NCBI GenBank assembly: GCA_029891345.1
Contig: CM057009.1
Coordinates: 234,041,178 to 234,105,177 of the forward strand
Origin: Dryococelus australis
Lineage: Eukaryota > Arthropoda > Insecta > Phasmatodea > Phasmatidae
DNA: 64,000 nt
Direction of reading: 5' to 3'
The notes below the pieces were generated by a model. The model saw only the letters and a list, made by a program, of their open reading frames with translations. It searched no databases and was not told where the DNA came from. A program made the position numbers and the translations under genes. Numbering within the stretch: the stretch's first letter is position 1; every line of letters starts with the position of its first letter. Shown here one piece after another: positions 49,212 to 61,600 of this stretch.

Positions 49212-52200
49212 TAAATGCATGTAAAAACCTCAATTTTTTTTTTTAAACAACCGATGTTCCATAAGTATATTTAGAACTGGTATACACTCAAAAGTTTAAC
49301 TAGTGAGCAATATTGAAAGTTTTCATACTAAAATAACATTTTTAGAGGCTGATAAATGTAAAGTCATAACCACACTTGTCATGTCGGTCGATACCAAACA
49401 CAAGCTTTTTTACATAACCTGTATGCATCCGTATCCCCAAATGAATTACTGGCCTAAACATTTGCATCAAAAATATCCCCCCTTATTTAATTCATAGGCC
49501 ATATAGAACTCAGTTGATATTAAACAAATTGAGTAAAGCAAAATACTTCAGTCCTTCTACTGCATGGACTCGCATAAATTTGATTTAAAACACCACCGAA
49601 TTAATAAGTCTTTCAGAGAACCAGATATACATATTACTATGAGAATATACATTTTAATACATTCTAATTATTTTTTATTTTGTATTTATTCACATATATA
49701 TTACATCATTCAATAAAGCCTCCAGCTCTGAGTTGATTAATAATCAAATTTATCTTTTCACTGACAGATAGATCCCCACATTTTTGAGGGTGAATCAGAA
49801 ATATCTGCTCTACCAACTGTCATCAGACTAAATATACTCACCACACATACCTCTTACGATAATTCAAGCATAACTTAGCCCACTCTCACCAAAATATACC
49901 AAAAACCATAAGTCCAACATGTTTGTCATAGCATTATTACCATCAGACACCAGCCAAATATCATACCAGATATTAATATAAATTGTGCTTTATCAACCAA
50001 CAAACCAGTTAATTATGCCAGCCATCCATAACAATAGCAGCTCCAACATACTGAACAGCACATATAGTCCTAGACTCCCGTGGGCTATGTAATTGTTCAC
50101 TTGTATATTTTCGCTAGACAATTGTATTGTTCTCTTGCGATGTGTAGGTTGCAAGATACCTCTGGGCCAGAGTACTGGGTTCAAATCAAACTTCATGTTG
50201 TCATATTCAGCAAAATGTTTACACTTTTTGCTTAGCATATGTCATCAATTCATTATCAGAAGAATATGCATTTATCACAGCAGTCTTGGTGTTTACATTT
50301 TCGTTCTTAGCAATGTATGGTTGTTGTTTGCAACTTCTGATGATCTGTATGGCTCGCACTCTTCATAGTAAATGTCTGCACCACTGTTTTCGAAACACTA
50401 TGCAGGCCAGTATAATGTTATGAATGCTTTTACTTAAGATCTTGGCAAAGTAGCCACAGTGTTTTTCCATGTATTTTTCCCCAGTGTTTGGAGAATAATA
50501 TAGAAATTTATATTAAATGCAAAACAGAAGTTTTAGCTACCAGATATAGGAATCAGAATGAGGTAACAGAACTGCAAATTGATTGATGACCCATGTTTTT
50601 TGAAGACTTTTTTAACTATGTTATTTGTTTAGTATTCATGTGCACGTGATATAGGCCCAAAAGTATAAAAACAGTAATAATAATTTTCTCTCTGTCTTGG
50701 CAAAAAAATTGGTGGTTTCCGAGTGATGGGAGAAATTTTTTAAAAATATGTTTAATAATAAAACCATAAACGAAAATGGAATCCATAGTTTAGCGTGATA
50801 ATTGTAACAGACTTGATGTGAGAATTAAATATATATTACCTAAGGCCAAAAGTAAAAATTTGGAAGTGAGTTCATTAAAAAAATAAGTATAATATAAATA
50901 ATAACCTTCCAGACTGGGTAGGAATTAAAACTTACAGAGTAAGAGAGATTTCCCAGTCTATCTGCACTCCTTGTCTGATAATGATGGTGCCATAAATATG
51001 TGTTCTTTAAAGAAGCACGTCTTATTCGCCCACAAGGCCTTCTGCCATACATTTCAAACAAAAAAAAAATATGTAGGCACTCTGAGATCAACCCAAATAC
51101 TTGTTTGCCCAGAAGAAAACGCATATAATTGGAAAACCCACAGATGCCATAAACATATTATTTTTTTTTTCCTTCAAAATATATGTAAGTACATATTATC
51201 TATTAATACAAAAATGCACAGAAATATAAATGATTTTGAATTATATTAAAAAAAAATTAGTTACATTTTACAGATATGAGACAGCAGTTGATGAGAAGCG
51301 AGTTATCCCCCCACTGATGGCATAGGACGCTTGCAGGCATGAAGCAAGCTTGTTGTAATACTGATCGACTGTATACAGAATATTTGCAAAGAATTATATA
51401 TTTCATCATGTTGACTTTGTTCTCGGGAAACTGTACCTAGCTATACACTGTTCCATCAATTCTAGACGTTTTAAACCCATACATTATAACAGCATGCCTT
51501 GCAATCCAACAGAGTTCAGATTTCCTCTAAATGCAGCATCGGCTTGGGACCATGGTGCACTTTGAGGCAACTCAGCCTTGGTCTTGTGTAGCATGGTGCG
51601 TAGATGAAGGAAATTTTGGTGACATGAGCATGGAGAGCAAAGGTTCAGAACTGATATGTCACAGCCCGTATGTGTAGAGACGTTGCTGTACTCACAAAGA
51701 TAATACAGCATACGTGCCTAGTCCATAAGAGCTGCATGGCATGTGTGCCGACGCTGCCCTTCTCAGCACTGCATGGCACAGGCATGGTGGCTTATCAGAA
51801 GTAAAGTAAGCTTCTGACCATCGTGCACACATAGGACATCTGCACTAAACATTTCTGAATTGGAGACGCACTTATTTTTTTTAGAATGACTTACTTTGTT
51901 AGAGTTGACATTAACGGTTTTATATCAGAAACAAATAGATCTCAAACAATGTATTTGCTATTAAGCTGGCTACATTATTATTTATATTATTGATTATTTC
52001 TATGTTTAAAGTTATTCTGATGCACTAAATTCACAGACTATAAAAACCTTAATTCTGTCATTTTAAAAGGAGGTACTTCAGAAGTTATTATTTCTCAACA
52101 GATCACTTTAGATCGATCCGCACAACAATTTCAGAGCTATGAATGGCATATATATAATTTAGAAAATTGTATCTTATTTTTTAATGATTGCCAATAATTG

Positions 52201-52624
52201 TAGCGTTATATGCTATGTCTACTAAACTATCACATATTATTTAACCAAACTTCTGTTGATGCATTTAATGTCAGCAGTTAAGCACTAAGCAATTGCATCA
52301 ATCTTTCCACCAGTTTAAAAGGTACTATCACCAAAAATAATTTTGCACCAAACTATGTTCACTTTCTGTTATTTATAGAATGTATACACATATATCAAAT
52401 GCTGGATGTTTTTTATGTTTAATATTAACACATCAAAGTCAATTACCTGTAGTCATATTTAAATGAGGTGCAATAACTCAGCTTGTGCAGACAGGTTGTG
52501 TCGTGTATTATTAATGCATTGCTCAATTAAATCACCACCTATATAAATAAATAAATATATATATATATGTGCACAAATCTGGATCATTGTCCTTAATTTA
52601 TTCCAACTGAGAACATCCTATCAA
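49212..52624. other. No recognised gene; one weak candidate exon
   Basis: About 3.4 kb of AT-rich DNA. The only structured candidate is a minus-strand, splice-framed open stretch at 50936-51041, listed separately. The rest shows only random frames, with no transposon motif. Confidence 0.4.
50936..51041 (-). other. Candidate host exon, unrecognised
   Basis: On the minus strand, a T-rich stretch and GGCAG acceptor precede 106 bases. These are open in one frame (RPCGRIRRASLKNTYLWHHH and on) and end at TTACTCT|GTAAGT. Local CpG content is higher than its surroundings. No domain is recognised, and it does not resemble an RRM. It could be an upstream swm exon, another gene or chance. Confidence 0.2.
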
Positions 52625-52925
52625 GAAATCACCCAACACATATATGTAACAAGAGGTTAAAATATTATAGTTATTTTCCCCTAACAGGTTAAACACAATG
52701 GTGTTATGTGCATTACAAATATGTTATTAATGTACCGTAAGAATTATCATCAATATATAGACATTGTTAAAAAGCTGACATAAATAGCGCAAAAAATTGT
52801 GAACATTCGCACATAATGGTTTTTGAAAAATATGGTAAAAATTTTATGAACAGCTGAAAAACAGTAAACAAAGCATTTGACAGTCAAAACGTAAAAGTCA
52901 CACGGCAGTGTTTTATGTTTATGCG
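52625..52925 (+). repeat. Interspersed repeat, copy 2
   Basis: The second copy of the family at 19265-19625, same orientation, similarly diverged. It spans ACCCAACACATATA to AAGTCACACGGCAGTG. The 33-kb separation shows dispersal rather than local duplication. Confidence 0.65.
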
Positions 52926-53774
52926 TAGTGGAAGGATATAAAAATAGAACTTTAGCAAGGCCTCAGAATTGACTTCAAAGTTGTAGTGCACAACTGCTAA
53001 GAGATGGTAATGGTGAAAGATGTTTTACAGCACAAGATATGTTCAATAATAAAAAAAATTATGCGCTGTTACACTTACAAGCCATAAAATTCAGCCTGAA
53101 ACTTCCCGCATTGTAAATGTTCTTTGAGCCTTACCTTATGAATAAATAGTCTTAAAATTAAATGTATATTATGGGCTACAAACCTAGTTTTAATAATTAA
53201 TTTATGTAGACCTATAGATGGCAGAAGTGCTTGTAAAAATCTTTTCTACTGCTTGATTGTACACAAAATGTTTTGCATTACAATAGAACAAGGTTTTTAT
53301 AATTTGTGTGTAAGAAACAAAGTTATAATATACGTACTCGTGCATATCTAATAAAAAGTTACTTGCGCACACACGCAGCACCATCCGCACAGTGATGCCG
53401 GTTAAACTTTGCACAGACAGGCATATGTATATACAGATGGGTGTTTGAAATAATGAGAAAAAATATTACTGTCATGCCTGGAGTATGTTCACTTAAAATA
53501 CACATTTATTTCCACAATTTACTATAAAAAAATTTACACTTGAGTATACTCACATGCTACATATATTAGTTATGAGTGCGCAAGTACATTTAATACTTAC
53601 TGTTATACATGCAATGTATTAAATTCTATTTAACATTAATTTTTGTATTAAGGGGCCGGAATAGACAAAGACACAACAAAAATGTGGTTATATTACACTA
53701 TGATATCTAAGATGGATGCAAAGTTCTATGCAATACCTGATTGGCAGGAATATATTAAGCTCGGACAGTTTTGG

Positions 53775-53807
<33 letters not shown>

Positions 53808-54389
53808 ATGCTGAATACCTTTGAACACGTGAGTTATTCATATTCTCTCCTTAGAATTAATTTTTTTTACATTATAATAAGTATTACAGAAGCCTTCAGA
53901 ATGCTTAATCCATTCAGACTCAGTCTGTAATGATGCTAAATGAGTAACAGACAGTCTAGGTCATATTAATAAAGGCGAACAGTGACAACAAAACTAAAAA
54001 ATTAAATGTTAGCAAAAAATCATTAATAATTAGAAAATATGTATGAAGAGAATGGGTGGTTCTTAATGAGGTTTTGAGAGATGATGAGGTGAGGTGAGAA
54101 TGGAGCAGAACTAGAAAGCAAGGATGGGGAGAAGCAGGAGATCACCAAGAAAACTTGCCAGCTATTTAAATAGCAATGAGCAAATGTGTAAAATTTTTAC
54201 TTGGCTAAGAATTTCCTACTTTAATTTGACCAATTCATGAATAAAGTGATTAAGTCTACTGCAAAGTCAATTTTACACTTAGCAGGAGCATGTACAAGTT
54301 ATATCTTGAGCAGGTCTTTCAAAAGTATTTGTCGTGAACAGCCTATACTGCTTGCAAGCCAGGGGAACGTTATTTATATATGAATGTCG
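52926..54389. other. No recognised gene
   Basis: AT-rich DNA with an A30 run at 53775-53804. The frame through that run is not a gene. Confidence 0.4.
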
Positions 54390-54400
54390 GGGAGTCAAAG

Positions 54401-54662
54401 TAGGTAGGTCGGTAGGTAGGTAATTAGGCTTAATGTCTTGTCGACAGCGAGGTCATTAGAGACGGTGCAAGTTGCACAGGGAAGAGGGATTGAGTAAAGA
54501 ATGGGAAAGAATCAACAATGGCCTTTGTTACAGACCCATCCCAGCATTCGTGATTTCGGGAAACCATGGAAAACCGATATCAGGATTGCTGGACAAGGAA
54601 TCAAACCCAGGTCCTCTTGAATACGAGTCCACTGAGTTACCACTGAGCCACCTCGCTCGGTA
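54401..54662 (-). mobile_element. tRNA-derived SINE with perfect 11-bp target duplication
   Basis: Read on the minus strand, it opens CCGAGCGAGGTGGCTCAGTGG (box A inside) and has GGGTTTGATTCC (box B) about 50 bases on. The body includes TTTCCATGGTTTCCCGAAAT and CCTCGCTGTCGACAAG, and the tail is (CTAC)n-like (plus-strand 54401-54424). GGGAGTCAAAG flanks both sides exactly (54390-54400 and 54663-54673). The perfect duplication shows a fairly recent insertion. The sequence style resembles SINEs I know from orthopteran insects. The plus-strand frame at 54472-54663 is not a gene. Confidence 0.92.
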
Positions 54663-54673
54663 GGGAGTCAAAG

Positions 54674-57249
54674 TTAATATGTATTAATATAAATATACTG
54701 TCTTACATACACGTTTTCTATACAACCAAATTTCATCTCCTAATTTAATGTTCTTACAAGAATCAAACAGCAGCCTCTTGTCATAGTCTTCCAATATATA
54801 ATGTCCAGCTTTTTGCTACCATACCTTGAAGTCCAAAAAATTAAACAGTATTTACAGCAGAATATAACTTTCTTCAACAATTCCAGTTTTACCACAAAAC
54901 GTATCATCGTCCTTCACGAAATCATAATTCGCACTTAACAAATTACAAAAAATCTTGTCCACCATATAAACCACTTCTGTATATTTTTGGTTTACAAGTT
55001 CTCCTAACCTAATAACATCGCTTCACGTCCAAGATGAATGAATTACTATTCTCCTTGAGTCACTGAGACTGAGTATTAAGTGCCTTTTTGCTTTTCTGAA
55101 TATCTGAAAACCAAAAGAATTAAATTACAACCATAACACACTGCAAGAGTGTATTGCCCCTCCGATTCTCCTTACAGGTGAATGAGTTTGCTGCCAATGG
55201 TCACAGTGTGTAAGTGAAAAAGTATTTTTGCATGTGTCACAAGGGCTACACTATAAATCACTACACCTTGGTTTGAAACTTTGGTTGGGCAATGAACATT
55301 ATATTTAGAAGGCCTTAAATACCACGCTTGTAGTAGTAATTATCAGAACATCAATAATAATGCTTATCCATTAAAAAAAAAAAAAACAATCCTCTGAGTG
55401 ATACACAAAGAACATACTTGGATAACAATTGCAGAATACATTTTTTTAAAAGCTCGGGAGGTTCTTAACGAGGTCTGGAATGCAAGGAAATCACAGAGAA
55501 AACATGCAGCATCGTCCTGCTCGATTATAAAGAGCGAAAATATGTTTATTGAAAATTTATTTTGATCACATACAAGATTTCCCTCCTCATCCTCCAATGT
55601 ATGATATAAACCTAGCAAAAGAAAACATTTTACAGATAGTCAACTGATTTTGGATGTCTGAAATTCACCTTGTATTTTTCCTACATAATTTATGAGTAGA
55701 GTGGGCTGGGAAGGTGCCTGGCCAAAAATCTTTACCTTATATTACACATAGTTAGTTTCTGGCAAAATATATAAGATTGGAAGGAGGGAAAGTAGGCTAG
55801 TGAAAATACTTCGTCGGGAGAGAGGGGAAGTTGGCCAATGAAAATGCTATGGTAACTAGAGGTATTATATTCCCTAAATCACTCTGCTAGCATATACAAA
55901 GGCAGAATCATTACCAAAGCTCTCACTCTGATATCAGCGCTTATCGTCTGCATATCCGAGTACCTATTCTCCTTCATCGCCATTGAGCATTTAGCGAGTT
56001 ACTGAGAGGTTTCATGGTCGCCTTCCAGTTTTGCTTTCAGTAATTGCTCGCTAAAATATGTTATCTTTCGAAGTAAACTTTTATAACTGGTCAAATTAAT
56101 TTTGTTTGCTAAAAAGTCTTAAATTTTTAAAAATAAGTATTTATACAAACAATTTTGGAAATGAGCTTTTAAATTTTAAAGTAAGTGACTGATTGTTCTT
56201 TTGTTTGGGAATGAGCTCTTAATTTTATTTATATAAAGTTTTTATGCAAACAATTTTGTAACTGAGCTCTTAAATTATTTAAAATGAAGATCTTACGCAA
56301 ATAATATTTAAAATAAAATTGATTTGTGTACATGTTACAATGCAAAGTTATTAACAATATTTATTTTATTTTGTGCAGTGCTTGTCAGCCAGTACATCAG
56401 TCTCTAGCCAAAGGTTCATGCTTGGTCTGTCAGCCAACATCGAAGCAAGTCAGCACCAACTGTCAGTTCTCGCTTGTTGGAAATTCTCTTCAAAGTAAGC
56501 ACTAGCGCCGATGAGATAACTTTAAGTTATATATTTTGTTGTATTTTCTTTTACGCATGTTGACTTCCATGGTCGGACATTAGAGAGTCCCCTTTGGAAG
56601 TCAAATTATCTGTTTCATGGAAGTCCTTAGCAAAGCAGCCCATCATTGTTAGGAAAGTGACTTTAGTCTTCCTTTTCTTCTTCTGGTATGTAAATCTACT
56701 GCCTACATGCAAAACTGTTTGTGAGGATTTTGCTATACTCGTAAAATAATTTAGTGTTGTGTCTAGCAGAAAAATTTTTTCTGTCACTTCTCAAAAATTA
56801 CATTATTTTGTATTCATAAATATTTTACCCATTGTATGGGTCAGTGAAATAACTATATATTATTGTGTTTTAAAGCTTAAATTCTAATGACAAAAATAAG
56901 TTTTCATTTTCTTGAAAAATTTTTAGAAAAAGTTCTGCTACACAGTGTATAAATATACTTGGAAGCAGAGTAGTTACACTCTACTGTTTCTGGGGTACGT
57001 ACAATACCCCCAGGGTAACAATCTGGTTCTTGTTCTAAATATTTTTTGCATGCAACAATGGATTGAGGTACAATAGGACCTGCATCCATAATCTTAATAG
57101 GGAAGAAGAGCAAGTCTGTGACATGTGGGATAAAGATTGGGCGGAAGGACAACAAGGAGTGACATTTGAGGCGTTGTAATGGCACAGAGTGGCAGAAAGC
57201 AGATTGCAACTGCAGGTTTTGTAATGTTCCAATTGCCAACATAGCAGAT
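54674..57249. other. No recognised gene; one weak candidate exon
   Basis: AT-rich DNA upstream of the DNA polymerase relic. It contains the splice-framed candidate at 56379-56494. A minus-strand frame at 56904-57269 and another at 55364-55618 have no recognised domain. No integrase, ATPase or capsid gene of a Maverick-type element was found here. Confidence 0.4.
56379..56494 (+). other. Candidate exon, unrecognised
   Basis: A T-rich tract with a TTTTGTGCAG acceptor precedes 116 bases that are open in two frames and end in CTTCAAA|GTAAGC. The segment is GC-richer than its flanks. No domain is recognised, and it may be untranslated or chance. Confidence 0.2.
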
Positions 57250-60200
57250 GGCTCGAAGGCACAAGGCAAGCGGCTTGTTCAACGCGAAGAAAAAGACTTT
57301 TGCATGCAAAGACTGCAGCAAAGAATCTGAAAGTGCATGCAAAGAAGTGCACTGGCCCGGCACCTACACCAGCGAAGAAGACCAGAAGTGATGTTTCCAC
57401 CCAGCAACAGTCAGCACTAGCAACTCGACTGAGGATTGTCGCGGGGTCCGGACAGTGGACAGCCCATGGATTTTTGTTGGCCGAGACTGCACTTAGAGGT
57501 AACTTGAAGATGTAGGTGGCAAAAAATACAAGCGAAGAGGCAAAACATGTGTGCACATAGATTGAGGGGCTGAAGAAAAACATATTGATCAGCTACGGGA
57601 CAAAATTATAGAAAATGGGCCAATTAAATTCAATTTGTTCCTGAAGTGCGACTATGGAAAACCTGAGCCCCATGAAGACGAAGTATACTAGTGAGCCTTC
57701 AAGACCAAGAATGTTCCTGTATGTAATGAATATTACGTGGAAAAAGCTGTGGCGGCCAGCTTGATCACAATGTGTGAAGAAGAGGAGTACCATGGGAAGG
57801 GATCTGGATGGACACTTACTGCAGTAAAGAGAATGCAGCTCTGAATTAATAAATTGGACCCACTGAACGTATCCAGCTACATTGATTTCCCAGTGGCCAT
57901 CAAGAGTAAGGAAGCGATCATCAACTCAAAAAAATGAGGATCACAAGTGCTTCAAGTGGGCCACACTCGTTTGTTACATGAACACACCCCGAGTGAGTCG
58001 AGCAACACAACAGAGAACTGGAAAGTTGAAAGCAAATTCAACTTCAGTGGCATAGAGTTCCCCACATCTCTGCACCAGATAACCAAATATGAGAAACAAA
58101 ATCCCGGAGTGACCGTAAATGTATTTATTCTCAATGATGAAATGAAGGTGGTACCAAGACAAGTCTGTAATGAAGAGAAGCCCATGCATTTCTTCCTCCT
58201 CCTCCTCCTCACCAACAAAGACAATGCACACTTAAAATATATCAAAAAATTTTCTCGCCTGATGAGGTCTCAAATAACAGCCCACAGAAAAAAACTAAAC
58301 ATTTGTAAAAGATGTTTCACATTCTACCAAGACATTACACGAGTGACAGTAAAGACAGGCAAAGGGATTTTGGAAGAGTACAAGAAGTCATCATGCTCCA
58401 GGAAGAATTGAGATGTTGAGCCATGACACAATAGGAAGAAGACCAACCCTCAAATTTACAAACTTCCATTATGCAGATAAAATGCCAATCATCATCTATG
58501 CAGATATCAAAGCCATGCTCCTGCCCATCCAGACCTGCCAGGTCAGCCCCCAGACATCTAGCATGCACTCATATAAAAAATGTGAGGCATATAGTTTTTG
58601 TTATTTTGTTCAAATAATTAATGACATAATACCTGCTGCCAAAACAAGTCTGCCAATGGGGCCAATAATTTATACTGGAGATGATGCATCCAAGAAATTT
58701 ATTAAAGAGATCATTAATATTGGAAATAAAGTGAAGGAAATTTATGAAACAAGTGAACCTAGGAAGCCATTCAGCAACCTGAATCATGCTGTCAGATACC
58801 TGCTGCTACTGTGAAGAACATTTTACACAAGACAACTCGAAGGTAATGGACTGTGAACACTTCGCTGGAAACTACATTACCTGTGTTATTCTATAACCTG
58901 CCATATGGTGAGAAATTTATAATAAAGCATCTGGACTATGACGAAGAGAATATATTAATCATCCTGCATACAAAGGAGAAATTAATCACATTCTCAAAAT
59001 TGCTGGGGGAGAAATTCACACTCCAATTCATTGACACCTTCCGCTGTATGTCAGTCAGCCTTGCCACCCTCACCAAAAACCTGCCAAGAGATGAGCTTAA
59101 AAATACTACAAAATTCTTCAGCCCAGACGAGGTGGAACTAGTAGAGAGAATGGGCATGTTCCCCTATGATTACATAGAAAGCCTGCAGAAACTGGAAGAG
59201 ACACAGCTATCCCCCAACGACAAATTTTACAATATGTTGACAAACATGGCCATAAGTGAAGAAGATTATGCTCATGCTTTTAAAGTCTATGAAAAATTCC
59301 CCTGTGAGAAACTGGAAGATAATTCTAACATTTATTTGAAGACCAATGTTATTTTGTTGTCAGATGTGTTTGAAAACTGTAGGAAACTGTGCCTGGAAAC
59401 ATACGGCCTGGACTGTGTCCATTACGTGAGCACGCCGAGCTTCTCTTTTGATGCAATGTGGAAGCACACCAACGTTGAGCTGGAACTATTGGTCAATTAT
59501 GACAAGCATTTATTCATTGAAGAAGGCATAAGAGGTGAAGTGGTCCAATGTGTGGAACGTCATATAAAAGATAATAACAAGCACATTCCATCCACATATG
59601 ATGCCAGCAAGCCACCCGTCTACCTCCAGTACATAGGCGCAAACAACTTGTACTGATGGGCAATGTCTCCGCTCCTCTCCGTACGTGACTTTCAGTGGGT
59701 AAGCACCGACATCGATATAACGATGGTGCCTGATGGCCTATTCGAAAATGTACTGGAGGTAGACGTAAAATATCTTGCAGAACTCAATGACTTGCACAAA
59801 GACCTGTCATTCTTGCCCCTTAACAAGCGTCCTCCAGGTGGCAAGACCACATATTATTGACAACTCTGGAAGACATGAAAAACTATACTGTACACCACAT
59901 CAACCTCAAGCAATAGGACATGGACTCAAAGTTAAGAAAATTCAATGTGTGCTGCAATTCGAACAAGAGGTATGGCTCAAACCCTACATCAACCTAAACA
60001 TGGAAAAATAGGCACGCAGCCGGCAATTATTTTGAAAAGGATTTCTTTAAACTCATGAAAAATGCCACATTTGGGACACTGATGGAAAATAAAAAGAAAC
60101 AACAAGTTATGGAATTGGTGTGTAACGAGAGAAGACTGAAGAACCTAATAGCTAAACCATCATTCAAGTGCTGCACAACACATACAGAAAATTTATCCCT

Positions 60201-60651
60201 GATGAAAATGGAAAAGGCAACCATAGTATTTTACAAAACTAATTTTTGCCAGCTATTCAGTGCTCGACCTCTCCAAAACTTGAATGTAGGCTACAGGTTC
60301 CATCCCATCATGAGACATAAGTATGAAAACATTAATTAAATATTCACAGACACAGATTCATTATTTAATGAAATTGAAATGGAAGATTACTATGCAGACC
60401 TAGCTGCAGACCCCATGCTCATGAGAGAGATGGTTACCAGCTCCTATCCCCTGCCACCCTACTCAACCCTGCTACTCCCTCGCCAACAGGAAAGTGGTGG
60501 GGAACTGATGAGCGAGTTTATAAGACTGCGTTCGAAAATGTATAGCTATATATGTGGAGGCAAGATTACCAAGAAAGAAAAGGGCATTCGTATGGTCAAA
60601 TTGGGTAGAAATTATGAAGAGCAAAAGAGAATAAAAGAAGAAGTGTATTAA
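57250..60651 (+). pseudogene. Protein-primed family B DNA polymerase relic (Maverick/adintovirus type)
   Basis: The 3.4-kb fossil of a DNA_pol_B_2-type polymerase, which copies linear elements with protein-capped ends. In order: a zinc-finger-like start (ACKDC, near 57295-57345); a conserved pre-polymerase region (FNLFLKCDYGKPEPHEDE at 57629-57685, GKGSGWTL near 57795); a cysteine-containing block HKCFKWATLVCYMN (57940-57981); an exonuclease-type segment PIIIYADIKAMLLPIQTC (58485-58540); then LPVLFYNLP and a 267-codon frame (58853-59656) with KFFSPDEVELVERMGMFPYDY and NIYLKTNVILLSDVFENCR. GANNLY then stop and WAM (59636-59667) correspond to DANNLYGWAM, with the key Asp lost. TDTDSLF (about 60350-60366) is the intact catalytic motif C. 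It ends EFIRLRSKMYSY. At least ten stops or frameshifts. No partner genes nearby. Confidence 0.88.
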
Positions 60652-61539
60652 TATTTCTATCAAATATGTGTGTATGTATGTATGTGTGTGCACATGTATG
60701 TATGTATGTAAAATGTTGTAGCTACTACTGACAGCATGCATGCACGTATGGGGTCCTAACACACCGCTACAGATATCATGAGAGAGAGTGTACCACCACC
60801 AGCAATTTTAACTATAGATTGTTGAAAATAGTATTTCACTTCAGCAAATTCGCTTGTGCACTCATGCATTGGGATTTGGGACTGCGACATTTGTTTAGGT
60901 CTCTGACCAGGGTTTAAAGCCAATTCCTGGGGGGTTCCAACCCTTATCCTTACAGGGGTTCTGGGGGTGAAATATTTTTTAGGTGACATTTTGACCCATT
61001 GTAACCACTAGAGATGGTATTGTTCTTATCCACCCTATCTATCTACTTCTTATCTTTATTTTCTTCCTCTTTATCTACAATTATTTCTTTCTATTTACTT
61101 TTGGCTGTTTTCTCTATTCTTGTTGTCCCTTCTGATCAAGGTGTTTAAGGTACTGGGTTGGCTTAATTTTCGGCATCGTAACACACCTATACAGCTCATT
61201 CTTGCAGCACCATGGAGATTTATCTTTGTAGTACTGTAAGAATGTAATGTATTGCGCCATCCCCAGCCGGAGACGAGTGCACATCGTTGCTTTAGCAGCC
61301 ATGCTGGTGGTAAAGTGGAAGGGCGATGCTGAATATTTAACCAATTCCAAACAGACAGATAAATGACCAGTTCCAAACCAATGGATGGATGACCAGCTCA
61401 AAACCGAAGCAACCAAGACTGTAAATGTGTATATATTTTTGTATAAATAAATAAAAACTTTTATAAAGAATATTTTATTTCATAAAAATACTGTCATAAA
61501 GTTTATTAAAATGTCATCAGATGAGAAATTAATTACTAA

Positions 61540-61541
<2 letters not shown>
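60652..61541. other. No recognised gene; (ATGT)n repeat
   Basis: Directly after the polymerase relic. It has a GT/ATGT simple repeat at about 60666-60710, then sequence without coding similarity. AATAAATAAATAAA near 61445-61456 may be an old polyadenylation signal. Confidence 0.4.

Positions 61542-61596
<55 letters not shown>
61542..61596. repeat. (TA)n microsatellite
   Basis: An uninterrupted TA run of about 55 bases. Confidence 0.95.

Positions 61597-61600
<4 letters not shown>

Noticed and set aside
50130-50220. GGGTTCAAATC motif suggesting a SINE
   Set aside because: The upstream text does not form a box A, and no tail or target duplication was seen.
57035-57583. 182-codon minus-strand ORF, Cys/Phe-rich
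   Set aside because: It overlaps the antisense of the DNA polymerase relic's N-terminal region. It has no motif, and the plus-strand reading explains the sequence.
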